DNA of 8,307 bases, taken from NCBI GenBank assembly GCA_009926295.1, contig RFPF01000124.1, forward strand, positions 1-8,307. The letters run 5' to 3'. Positions 1 to 6,480 of the stretch are shown here, one piece after another; within the stretch, counting starts at the first letter, position 1, and each line of letters starts with the position of its first letter. The position numbers were made by a program, and so were the translations under genes. The notes under the pieces were generated by a model. That model did no database searches. It was given only the letters and a program-made list of their open reading frames with translations, and was not told where the DNA came from. Origin of the DNA: Planctomycetia bacterium (GTDB taxonomy: Bacteria > Planctomycetota > Planctomycetia > Pirellulales > UBA1268).

Positions 1-2
1 GC

Positions 3-515
3 ACCGCGGGCTGCTCGGGAGGCGCCCCCGGTTCGGACGCGGCGACGCCAGCCAAGGCCGCGGTCGCGGCCTTCCTGGATGCGATCAAGCGGGGCGACGA
101 CGATGCCGCCAGCGGCATGCTCACGAAGGTCGCGCGGGCGAAGACCAGGGAGCTCGGCCTGTCGGTGGCGCCGCCGGTGAACCCCACCGCGACCTACGCC
201 ATCCGCGACTGTGAACTCGTCGGAGAAGGCGGCGACCTCGTGCACGTGGGTACGACGTGGACCGACACCGATGCCGACGGATTCACGAGCACCGACAACG
301 TGGTGTGGGTGGTGCGGCTCGATCCGGAGGGATGGCGGGTGGTGGGGATGGCGATGCGCATCTTCACGGACATGCCGCCGCTGCTGCTGAACTTCGAGGA
401 TCCGGAGGACATGCTCGCCAAGCAGGAGATGGTGGCGGCGGAGATGCAGAAGCGGGCCCAGCAGTCCACGGCCGAGACCCGCACCGCCCGCGGCGACACG
501 CCCGCCGCGAAGTGA
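3..515 (+). CDS. Probable lipoprotein, 5'-truncated by window edge
   Basis: The reading frame is open from the first base of the window, so the true start lies upstream. The first visible codons read T-A-G-C followed by S-G-G-A, which resembles a lipobox with the lipidated cysteine encoded at 12-14 (the -3 residue is T rather than the usual L/V/I, so this is not certain). A mature protein of 167 residues would follow. It begins with a Gly/Ala/Ser linker and a helix-like stretch (AKAAVAAFLDAIKRGDDDAA) typical of small NTF2/DUF4878-like lipoproteins with a helix-then-sheet cone fold. It continues with beta-like segments including VWVVRLDPEGWRVVGMAMR and ends in a charged Ala/Gln-rich tail. An ATG at 117 exists but would remove the lipobox and the first helix, so it is unlikely to be the start. 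The fold assignment is a tentative resemblance. A role as an envelope-anchored protein is inferred; no enzymatic motif is visible. Confidence 0.7.
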   Translation, partial: TAGCSGGAPGSDAATPAKAAVAAFLDAIKRGDDDAASGMLTKVARAKTRELGLSVAPPVNPTATYAIRDCELVGEGGDLVHVGTTWTDTDADGFTSTDNVVWVVRLDPEGWRVVGMAMRIFTDMPPLLLNFEDPEDMLAKQEMVAAEMQKRAQQSTAETRTARGDTPAAK

Positions 516-526
516 ACGCCCCGCTC

Positions 527-551
527 CCGGCAGGCAATCACCGCCTGCCGG
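527..551. other. Inverted repeat (9-bp stem, 7-base loop)
   Basis: CCGGCAGGC at 527-535 is matched perfectly by GCCTGCCGG at 543-551 with loop AATCACC. It starts 12 bases after the stop codon of the lipoprotein gene. There is no T-run after it on either strand, so it is not a classical intrinsic terminator. It could be a 3'-end stabilising hairpin or an upstream partner of the stronger hairpin at 571-599. Confidence 0.4.
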
Positions 552-564
552 AAACCCGGCACAT

Positions 565-605
565 AAAAAACCCGGGCCTCCCCAGCGGGGAGGCCCGGGC
601 TGTTT
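565..605. terminator. Strong intrinsic terminator between convergent genes
   Basis: A perfect 13-bp stem (CCCGGGCCTCCCC at 571-583, GGGGAGGCCCGGG at 587-599) closes a 3-base loop AGC. On the minus strand the stem is followed directly by six T (the A-run at 565-570), giving a textbook terminator for the Cys/His-rich gene that ends at 665. On the plus strand it is followed by CTGTTT, a weaker U-tract, so it may also stop transcripts of the lipoprotein gene ending at 515. It is best read as a shared terminator that is stronger for the minus strand. Confidence 0.85.
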
Positions 606-664
606 CAGATCCCTGAGGTCCGCCTCCGGGCAGCCCTGCGGCCGCGGCGCGAAGGCGAACAGGA

Positions 665-1021
665 TCAGGTGCCCTTGGGGGCGGCCGGAGCGACCGGAGC
701 GGCCTCCGTCGGCGTGCCCGACGAGATCACCGCCTCGCCGCCGCAGGCGCCGCCGGCGCACCCGCCAGCCTCGCCGCAGGCGCCGCACTCGGCCGACTCG
801 CAGCCTTCGCAGGCCGCCGCCTCTTCGCCGTGGCACTTGGCATGCTTGGCGTGGAGACGGGCGAGCAGACCGCCGTGGCACTTCTCACGGTGGTGGCGAC
901 CATGGCAACGGTGGCGGCCATGGCAGCCGTGGCCGGCAACGGCACCCGAGTCACCGCCGACGAGGGCGATGGCCACGAGGGCGAAGAACATCGCAACCGC
1001 AAATCCGAGAAACCGCTTCAT
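665..1021 (-). CDS. Small exported Cys/His-rich CHG-repeat protein
   Basis: The 118-residue product starts with a clear signal peptide or membrane anchor (basic MKRF, then a hydrophobic run to about residue 22). The rest is unusually rich in metal-ligand residues: ten Cys and ten His. The first half (31-64) carries four CHG motifs with their Cys at 33, 39, 48 and 63, embedded in His/Arg/Lys. The second half (71-93) has two CxxC pairs (71/74, 79/82) and single Cys at 88 and 93 in Gly/Ala-rich sequence. The tail is Pro/Ala/Thr-rich. I chose ATG at 1021 because GGAGG (1032-1028) lies 6 bases upstream; a GTG at 1024 would sit only 3 bases from it. I do not recognise a named family. Metal binding (Zn, Cu or Ni) or disulfide cross-linking outside the cytoplasm is an inference from composition only. 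It is a monocistronic gene, convergent with the lipoprotein gene, with its own terminator. Confidence 0.75.
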   Translation of the reverse strand: MKRFLGFAVAMFFALVAIALVGGDSGAVAGHGCHGRHRCHGRHHREKCHGGLLARLHAKHAKCHGEEAAACEGCESAECGACGEAGGCAGGACGGEAVISSGTPTEAAPVAPAAPKGT

Positions 1022-1027
1022 CACATT

Positions 1028-1032
1028 CCTCC
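1028..1032 (-). promoter_or_regulatory. Shine-Dalgarno site of the Cys/His-rich gene
   Basis: GGAGG on the minus strand sits 6 bases before the ATG at 1021. It decides this start over the GTG one codon upstream, which would leave only 3 bases. Confidence 0.65.
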
Positions 1033-1233
1033 AGTTAGGGAATCCAACGCGTCGTGCGCGTCATGCGTTCCTGAAGCCGTCACGAAACAACCCCGATCCG
1101 GGACGGCTACCGGACCGCAGCACACGAAGTTCAGGTGAAATCCCCTCAACGATGCCCGCTTGCCCACCGCCATCGTCCGATCACAAGGGATAACGCTTGG
1201 GCAATTCGTGCGGTTTAGGGAATCTGGGAAATA

Positions 1234-1261
1234 AGGCTAACTTGCGGTGTCAGTGTGTCAA
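1234..1261 (-). promoter_or_regulatory. Candidate sigma-70-type promoter for the Cys/His-rich gene
   Basis: Minus strand: a perfect -35 box TTGACA (1261-1256), a 16-base spacer, then TAGCCT (1239-1234) as a poor -10 box. Upstream of the -35 lies an A/T-rich block (about 1281-1303) that could act as an UP-like element. If used, the transcript would carry a leader of roughly 200 bases before the ATG at 1021. The -10 is weak, so this is only a candidate. Confidence 0.35.
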
Positions 1262-1361
1262 GAACCCGCCGAACGAGGCGAATTACCGCAAAAATCCCCT
1301 TTTCCGCGAGGACGGAGCGGATGAGTTCCCCCATCGACCCCGAATTACGGGTGGGAAACTG

Positions 1362-1376
1362 GGGCTTCAAAAGCCC
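1362..1376 (-). terminator. Weak hairpin after the AsmA-like gene
   Basis: GGGCTT (1362-1367) pairs with AAGCCC (1371-1376) around a 3-base loop, starting 4 bases beyond the stop codon of the minus-strand gene at 1381. On the minus strand it is followed by CAGTTT, only a short T-run. The 6-bp stem is short, so termination here is possible but unproven. Confidence 0.3.
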
Positions 1377-1380
1377 GCGT

Positions 1381-2982
1381 TCACGGAGCCGCTCTAGGAG
1401 CCTGGTCGGCCGGCGGCGGAGCCGCACGCCGCAGGAGCCGCCCGCCTCGGCGGGGGCCCGGGGGTGGGGGCCCCTGCGGATTGTCGGCGTTCGCCGCCGC
1501 CCTTTCGGCACGGCGCCGTGCCACCTCCTCGAGCACGCCACCGACGAGATCGATGATCGCGTCGGCCGTCGGCTCGCCGCCGACGCCAGCCGCTTGCCCG
1601 GCGTTCGGCTGCGGTGTCGGATCGCCTGAACCAGCAGGACCGGCCGGAGGCGTCGGGTCGACCGGATCCGTCGGGTCGCCCTCACGTCGATCGCGAACCC
1701 GTTGAGGCGGATCCGGCGGACGCCGCACGGGCTGCCCCGGATTTCTCAGGCGGTCGACGAGGTCGCCCACGACCTCGCCGGCAGTCGCGCGGATCGAGCC
1801 GTCGAAATCGACCCGTGGCTCCCCCAGCACTCCCCCGATGCCGATCGAGATCGATTTCCCGGCCAGGGCCGCCAACAAGGGCCGGTCGGCCGGCAGGTCG
1901 GCCGGGATGGGCAGCGCAAACTTCAAGTCGAGCGTCTTGTCGTCCAGCCCCACCGATCCGCTGGAGTGGATGTCGAGCCGCTGGCCAGGCTTGGCGAGCG
2001 GGATCCCGAACTGCAGGCCCCGATGCCACACGCGGCGGTCGGCGAGCACGAACTCCACGTCGGCATCGTCGGCGACACGGATCGAACGCGGCAGCTCGAG
2101 CCTTCCCGGGAGCGAATCGAGCATTTTCGCGACGAGGGGCCCCGGCCCCATGTCGACCTCGTGCATCGAGAGCACGCCCGCGAGCCGGGCCGCCTCCGGG
2201 GCCCCCACGGGAAACGTGGCGCCGTCGATCCGCAGTGAGAACCGCCCGCTGGTGCGGGCCGCGTCGGCCATCACCGGCGCGATGTAGGCGAGCACGCCCT
2301 GCGCGACGTTGGCCGCAAGCCTGGCCTCGCGGAGGAGCTGCACCTTCTCGACCGTCCAGACGCTGCCACCGCCTTCGGACGCCGGGCCGAGCGACACCTC
2401 GATGTCCGTGGGATCGCTCACCCAAGGATCCGGGGCCCATGGGCCGGTCAGCGTCGCGACGGCGTCTTCGACCGCGATCCGCATCCGCACCGGGCTGGAG
2501 CGCCGGCCGCGTTCTCCGCGTTCGCTCGGCAGGGAGCCGCCGGCAGAGACGAGCCCGGTGAGGTTCGACGTCCGATCGGCATTGAAGACCACGTCGGCTT
2601 CCAGCCCCTCCACCCGCACGCGCCCGAGGTCTCCGAACGAGAGCAGGATCGCGGCCAGACCGTGGCTGCCCTCGATGCGCTTGATCGAAAGCGGAGGACG
2701 GGCGCCGCTGTGGGGCACGATGCGGACGTCCTCGATCACCACGGGGCCGGCCCAGCCGATCCGCGCTCCGCCGATCGAGACGTCCGCCTGGAGCCCCGGA
2801 ACGGCCCGCGCGGCCAGCCGGGCGATGCGGGCGGGATTCGAGACCAACGCCGGCACCGCGACCGCGACGCCGACCGCGACGGCCAGGGCCGTCAGACACC
2901 AGGCCTGCGCACGCGGGCTGAAGAACCGGTGCCGGGCCGGGGCCGGTGGTCGCGGCGACGCTTCGGGGTCGGATGCGGGCAT
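1381..2982 (-). CDS. AsmA-like membrane-anchored protein
   Basis: The 533-residue product has a short Pro-rich cytoplasmic start, one transmembrane helix at about 27-47 and a large exported part. Residues 50-145 look like the N-terminal AsmA/TamB-type module (PGLQADVSIGGARIGW, then VVIEDVRIV and a GxVRVEGLEADVVFN-like strand pattern). Residues 335-395 look like the C-terminal AsmA-type end (GSVGLDDKTLDLKFALPIP, later ISIGIGGVLGEPRVDFDGSI). AsmA-family proteins are envelope proteins linked to lipid transport or outer-membrane assembly; a similar job here is an inference. From about 412 to the end the sequence is a low-complexity Pro/Arg/Asp tail with one short amphipathic helix (470-498). I chose ATG at 2982 because GAGGAA lies 7 bases upstream. 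The frame stays open much further, across the tRNA and the next gene, but that extension is not coding. It appears monocistronic. Confidence 0.8.
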   Translation of the reverse strand: MPASDPEASPRPPAPARHRFFSPRAQAWCLTALAVAVGVAVAVPALVSNPARIARLAARAVPGLQADVSIGGARIGWAGPVVIEDVRIVPHSGARPPLSIKRIEGSHGLAAILLSFGDLGRVRVEGLEADVVFNADRTSNLTGLVSAGGSLPSERGERGRRSSPVRMRIAVEDAVATLTGPWAPDPWVSDPTDIEVSLGPASEGGGSVWTVEKVQLLREARLAANVAQGVLAYIAPVMADAARTSGRFSLRIDGATFPVGAPEAARLAGVLSMHEVDMGPGPLVAKMLDSLPGRLELPRSIRVADDADVEFVLADRRVWHRGLQFGIPLAKPGQRLDIHSSGSVGLDDKTLDLKFALPIPADLPADRPLLAALAGKSISIGIGGVLGEPRVDFDGSIRATAGEVVGDLVDRLRNPGQPVRRPPDPPQRVRDRREGDPTDPVDPTPPAGPAGSGDPTPQPNAGQAAGVGGEPTADAIIDLVGGVLEEVARRRAERAAANADNPQGPPPPGPRRGGRLLRRAAPPPADQAPRAAP

Positions 2983-3128
2983 GCGGACGTTCCTCGCACG
3001 AGTGGACGGTTCATTGACGGACGATCCGGCACCCATCCTACATCCTATTCGCCGGGCGGCAGGGCCGACGGCCCGGGGGCTGGCAGCGGGGGTGAAGTCG
3101 GGAAGACTTGTGGTAGGTTGGTGGTCTC

Positions 3129-3201
3129 GCGGGCGTAGCTCAGTTGGTAGAGCGCTAGCTTCCCAAGCTGGATGTCGAGGGTTCGAGTCCCTTCGCCCGC
3201 T
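3129..3201 (+). tRNA. tRNA-Gly (anticodon CCC)
   Basis: A full cloverleaf can be drawn by eye. The acceptor stem is GCGGGCG (3129-3135) with CGCCCGC (3194-3200). The D arm is GCTC/GAGC, the anticodon stem CTAGC/GCTGG around loop TTCCCAA, and the T arm GAGGG/CCCTT around TTCGAGT. The anticodon is CCC, reading GGG glycine codons. The discriminator base at 3201 is T, as expected for bacterial glycine tRNAs. The CCA end is not encoded and must be added by the nucleotidyltransferase. Four T follow at 3202-3205. No convincing promoter was found; a weak TTGACG at 3014-3019 with TACATC at 3039-3044 has a 19-base spacer. Confidence 0.95.
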
Positions 3202-3234
3202 TTTTACGTCGCTCCATTCACCCGGAATTCCACC

Positions 3235-3853
3235 ATGGCCAAGAAGCCGCTCGCCGCCGCCGAAGTCGTTCCTGCCCACGTGATCGAGAAGGCGCGGGCC
3301 CTGCTCACCGCAGCCGAACGGCAGATCTTTCATTCCAGTCATGGCGCCGCGCTCGCCAAGCACACGCGCTCCCAGGTGGAGGCGGCGATGAGGCAGGCCC
3401 GCATCCTCCGGAACAAGTGGCGTGACCTCCACCAGTCCCAGGCCCGCACCGTGAAGCGGGCGGGGCGGGCCGCGGAAGCGAGCAACGCGCGGACGCGCGA
3501 GAAGCACGGCATCCTCGCGGGCGTCGTCGACCGCTTCGAGAAGCGGCTCGTGGAGCTCAAGGGCGTCGTGGACGTCGCCGCCGCGGAAGCCGCGCCGGCG
3601 ACGAAGGGAAAGCCGAGGAAGAAGTCCGCGGCACGGCCGGCGACGGCGGCGTCGAAGAAGGCGTCTCGCCGCGTGACGGCAGGACTGGATCCCGCGCCGG
3701 CGGCTCAACTCGTGCGGTTCGACCGCGCCGGACAGCGGTCGGCCCTCGCCGCGGCCAAGGCCAGCCGCATCAAGCGGGGCGGCCAGGGCACCCAGCGGCT
3801 CGGCCATGCCCCGCCGCGCGCAGAAGCGCCGCGACGTCCGCTCCCGCGGCTGA
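3235..3853 (+). CDS. Small basic protein, apparent frameshift near 3' end
   Basis: Read literally, this frame runs from ATG 3235 to a stop at 4041 and would overlap the convergent nuclease gene by 170 bases, with a Pro/Arg-rich tail that looks like antisense noise. If one C is removed from the CCCC run at 3809-3812, the frame instead ends at TGA 3851-3853 with the basic tail HARRAQKRRDVRSRG, giving 205 residues and an 18-base gap to the nuclease stop. I favour this reading. Residues 15-110 look helical and charged, with a KARxLLTxAERQ start, ARILRNKWRDLHQSQ (55-69), and RTREKHGILAGVVDRFEKRL. Residues 112-150 are a Lys/Ala/Pro linker like histone H1-type tails. It resembles an unnamed basic protein type that I recall from planctomycetes; nucleic-acid binding is an inference from charge. 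There is no Shine-Dalgarno site before the ATG. It lies 33 bases after the tRNA and may share its transcript. Confidence 0.65.
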
Positions 3854-3871
3854 CGGGGCCGCGCAACCGTC

Positions 3872-4987
3872 CTACCGCTTCATCTCCGTCGCCCGGAACT
3901 CCCACGGGGCCACGGGGTCGGGCTGTGCCCAGAGGCCGATCTGCCGGGCCCGCGCATCGGACTGCACCTGCGCGAGCGACTGGTCGCGGGAGTACGCGGC
4001 GTAGTGCCACGCGTTGCCGGTGGCGACCATCTCGCGATTGACGTCGGTTCCATTGACCAGCACGTGCGCCAGCCAGCGACCGTAGCGATCCTTCCCCTCG
4101 TCGGCCACCTCGACGGTCTTGCCGAACACCATGCTCGCCAACGCCTCCCGCGACACCTTGCCGAAGTCCTGCCCAAGTTCCGGGGCGTCGATCTCCGCGA
4201 GCCGCACCTGCTGCTGCTGGTTGTTCCCGTCGAGGCATGTGAGCGTGTCGCCGTCGTGCACACCCACCACTCTCCACATGCGGGTGCCCGTCGATCCAGC
4301 CGGCGCGGTCGGCTGCGCGGCCGCCGCTGGAGCAGGAGCCGGTGCCGGAGCGGGCGGAGTCGCCTGGGCCGACGACACCCACGTCGTCGGCGGCGGAGCC
4401 TGCCAGGAGGCTGCCGGCGGCGGCTGAGGCAACGGTCGGGACGGCGGCACGAGCGGCTGCCCGGAGAGCTGCGGCGCGTTCTGCGGGAACTGATACGGCT
4501 GCGGCTGGTAGCGGGCGACGGTGGGCGGCGGCAGTGCGTAGGCCGGCGGCGCGGCGCCCTGCGTCCGATAGTTCCAGCCGTTGCCGCCCGCCGGCCCCGG
4601 GTATGCCTGCCTCCTGTTCACCGGCGAGAGCATCGGCACCGGCGGACCGATCGGGTAGGTGAACGTGTACGTGGGTGCGTAGTACACCGTCGTCGGCCGG
4701 CCGTCGGCACCCATCACCTGGTAGGGCACGGCCTGCGGCTGCCAGCCTTGGGGGATCGCACCACCCTGGATGACGTAGCCGGGCCAGGGAGTCGCCTGCA
4801 TCACCGGCGGCTGACCCGCTTGCGCCGCGGGCGGCTTGCCATCGGGCGAGCCGGAGGCGACCATCGCGCTCTTCGCGTCGGCCCCGCGAGCGGTGCCCTG
4901 CTCGCCGACCGCGTTGGTGACGCACGCGATCACGACGACGCCGAAGCGCAGACAGAGGCTCGAGACCCCGCGGTGTCGCTCGCGCAC
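3872..4987 (-). CDS. Secreted thermonuclease-family (SNase) protein with Pro-rich N-region
   Basis: The 371-residue product ends in a staphylococcal-nuclease-like (TNase/SNase) domain at about 237-353. The catalytic pattern is intact by comparison with S. aureus nuclease: HDGDT (Asp245, Asp247), VRLAEIDAPE (Arg262, Asp267, Glu270) and DRYGRWLA (Arg304), the counterparts of D19/D21, R35, D40, E43 and R87. This family cuts DNA and RNA with calcium. I chose GTG at 4987 because GGAGG lies 9 bases upstream; the frame is open further to 5158, but that would run into the divergent gene. A hydrophobic segment (about 9-27) gives export; V-I-A-C at 19-22 could even be a lipobox. Between lies a Pro/Gln/Tyr-rich region (about 45-235) with an alternating Pro-Ala run at 212-221, unlike compact SNases. 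It may span the peptidoglycan or tether the nuclease. It is convergent with the basic protein gene and divergent from the protease gene. Confidence 0.85.
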   Translation of the reverse strand: MRERHRGVSSLCLRFGVVVIACVTNAVGEQGTARGADAKSAMVASGSPDGKPPAAQAGQPPVMQATPWPGYVIQGGAIPQGWQPQAVPYQVMGADGRPTTVYYAPTYTFTYPIGPPVPMLSPVNRRQAYPGPAGGNGWNYRTQGAAPPAYALPPPTVARYQPQPYQFPQNAPQLSGQPLVPPSRPLPQPPPAASWQAPPPTTWVSSAQATPPAPAPAPAPAAAAQPTAPAGSTGTRMWRVVGVHDGDTLTCLDGNNQQQQVRLAEIDAPELGQDFGKVSREALASMVFGKTVEVADEGKDRYGRWLAHVLVNGTDVNREMVATGNAWHYAAYSRDQSLAQVQSDARARQIGLWAQPDPVAPWEFRATEMKR

Positions 4988-5148
4988 CTTTCGCGCCCTC
5001 CGGCGAATCAAGGCTGTTCGGCCGCCCGTGGTTCTACTCCGGGACCCGGCCCCAGATCGATCGGATTTCCGCGGTTTTTTCAGCGAGCCGCCGCGCCCCT
5101 GCCCGCATGCCTTGCCGCATCTGGGAGATCTGGGTGAACTGTGCAGGC
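4988..5148. promoter_or_regulatory. Divergent intergenic region, promoters expected
   Basis: This 161-base gap separates the minus-strand nuclease start (GTG 4987) from the plus-strand protease start (ATG 5149), so promoters for both must lie here or overlap the genes. The nuclease Shine-Dalgarno site GGAGG is visible 9 bases from its GTG. I see a GATCGATC palindrome near 5056-5063 and a T6 run at about 5076-5081, but no clear -35/-10 pair in either direction. Confidence 0.4.
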
Positions 5149-6465
5149 ATGTCGCCATTTCCCCCGGTTCGAATCCGTGCGTTGGCGGTCGCGGTCTTCG
5201 TGGCCTGCGTCTGTCGCCAGGAAGCGGCGCGGGCGCAGGCTCCGGCCACCGTCGCCGCTCGGGCCGGGCTGCGCGTGCTCGAGGGACGGCACCTGACGCT
5301 CATCACCGACAGGCCCGACCGGCCGGGCGACGGCGTCGCGGACCTTCCGCGGCTGTTCGACGAAGCCTTCGCCGGCTGGTGCCGGCACTTCGCCCCCGAT
5401 CCCGGCCGGGCCGGGTCGTGGCGGGCGTGCGGGTGCCTGATGGTCGACCGTGAGCGGTTTCGCCGCGCCGGTCTGCTGCCCGACGACGGCACGATCCCGG
5501 ACTTCGAAAACGGCTACTGCGCCGCCGACCGTTTCTGGATGACGGACCAATCGAACCCCGCATACCGCCGTCATCTGCTGCTCCACGAGGGCGTGCATGC
5601 CTTCACGCTGACGCTGCGATCCGCCGACGCGCCGCCGTGGTACACCGAGGGGATCGCCGAGCACCTCGCAACGCACCGGCTCGAGCGGGATGCAGCCGGG
5701 ATCGAACGCCTCGTGGCCACCGCGATTCCGGAGCGTCCCGCCGACGTCGAGCAGCTCGGCCGGATCGAATACCTGCGGCAGCTGCGGACGACCGGCCAGA
5801 TGCCGGGGCTCGACGACGTGTTCTCGACTCCGCCGGAGGCGCACCGCGACCTCGCGGCCTACGCGGCCAGCTGGGCCGCCGTGACGCTGCTCGCGGGCCA
5901 CCCCGCGCACGCCGCGGCTTTCGCAGCCGCCGAGCGCGGCCCGCTCGATCAGGGCTTCACCGCGCGGCTGACCGCCGCTCCCGGCTGGAATGTGGCGTTC
6001 GCACGCCGCGACTTCGACGCTTTCACCTCCGACCTCGACTACGGCTACGACTTCGCCCGATCGGCGGTCGACTGGTCCGCGGGGCGGCGGCTCGCGGGGC
6101 GGCAGGCGATGACCGTCTCAGCGGAGCGTGGCTGGCAGAACTGCGGCTGGTCTGCCGCGAAGGGCGTCACATGCTCCTTCGCCGCCACCGGACGGTGCAT
6201 GATGGGGCTGGCTCCGGCAGGTCGCCTCGAGAGCCCGCCGGACGGCATCTCACTCGCATGGTACCGCGGCCGGCCCGTCGGCCGGCTGCTCGTGGCCCAG
6301 TGGGTCGAGCCCGACGACGGAACCCGGCCTGCGTTCGCCGTGCTCGCCGAAGGAGCGGCCGGCACGTTCACCGCAGCCACCGACGGCCCGCTTTACTGGA
6401 AGGTGAACGAGGGCCCCGGTGCGCTCGCCGACAACTCGGGGGCGTTCGCCGTCACGCTCGAATGA
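5149..6465 (+). CDS. Secreted HExxH putative metalloprotease (gluzincin-like)
   Basis: The 438-residue product has a signal peptide (MSPFPPVRIRALAVAVFVAC, likely cleaved near the ARAQA at 27-31). The central region carries HEGVH at 146-150, an HExxH zinc motif, followed 16 residues later by WYTEG with Glu167 as the probable third zinc ligand in the PPWYTEGIAEHLATH segment. This arrangement is that of gluzincin peptidases of the MA clan, such as the DUF1570/peptidase-MA-like proteins. Residues 40-135 form the preceding alpha/beta part, with the phrase GYCAADRFWMTDQ before the helix. The last 50 or so residues (LYWKVNEGPGALADNSGAF at 415-433) match the strand pattern of LecA-like jelly-roll carbohydrate-binding ends (ND...DNSG). 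ATG 5149 was preferred over ATG 5107 because it places the signal peptide at the N-terminus, though neither has a good Shine-Dalgarno site. Substrate is unknown. Its stop is 15 bases from the convergent gltD stop. Confidence 0.75.
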   Translation: MSPFPPVRIRALAVAVFVACVCRQEAARAQAPATVAARAGLRVLEGRHLTLITDRPDRPGDGVADLPRLFDEAFAGWCRHFAPDPGRAGSWRACGCLMVDRERFRRAGLLPDDGTIPDFENGYCAADRFWMTDQSNPAYRRHLLLHEGVHAFTLTLRSADAPPWYTEGIAEHLATHRLERDAAGIERLVATAIPERPADVEQLGRIEYLRQLRTTGQMPGLDDVFSTPPEAHRDLAAYAASWAAVTLLAGHPAHAAAFAAAERGPLDQGFTARLTAAPGWNVAFARRDFDAFTSDLDYGYDFARSAVDWSAGRRLAGRQAMTVSAERGWQNCGWSAAKGVTCSFAATGRCMMGLAPAGRLESPPDGISLAWYRGRPVGRLLVAQWVEPDDGTRPAFAVLAEGAAGTFTAATDGPLYWKVNEGPGALADNSGAFAVTLE

Positions 6466-6480
6466 ACCGCGGGCCGGGGC

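Larger units (their letters stand above)
1022..1380. other. Gene-poor interval with AT-richer stretches
   Basis: This 359-base interval between two minus-strand genes has no convincing coding region. It is less GC-rich than its surroundings, especially 1195-1310. It holds the candidate promoter at 1234-1261 for the Cys/His-rich gene, a 10-base direct repeat (TTAGGGAATC at 1035-1044 and 1215-1224) and a short hairpin just past the end of the AsmA-like gene. A 66-codon plus-strand frame from a TTG at 1197 to 1397 has no recognisable features, overlaps the AsmA-like gene end and was not called. Confidence 0.6.

Noticed and set aside
883..935. Short GGTGGCGACCATGGCA-type direct repeats in DNA
   Set aside because: They are the coding consequence of the CHG/RH repeats of the Cys/His-rich protein, not a separate element.
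1197..1397. 66-codon plus-strand frame starting at TTG
   Set aside because: No Shine-Dalgarno site, no recognisable protein pattern, and it overlaps the end of the AsmA-like gene and the candidate promoter.
3129..3201. tRNA-Gly as attachment site of an integrated element
   Set aside because: No integrase gene, no second copy of the tRNA 3' end in the window, and both sides look like ordinary chromosome.
3226..3238. GAATTC followed by CACCATGG looks like a cloning junction (EcoRI, Kozak, NcoI)
   Set aside because: Both sides are GC-rich bacterial sequence continuous with the tRNA and the basic gene, and no vector sequence is seen. It is most likely chance.
2983..3807. Upstream extension of the AsmA-like frame, open on the minus strand through the tRNA and most of the basic protein gene
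   Set aside because: It runs antisense through a clear tRNA and a gene, has no conserved pattern, and a good Shine-Dalgarno site marks the start at 2982. Open antisense frames are common in GC-rich DNA.
3854..4041. Literal extension of the basic protein to 4041
   Set aside because: It lies antisense in the conserved SNase domain and reads as Pro/Arg/Ser noise; a one-base correction gives a neat stop at 3853.
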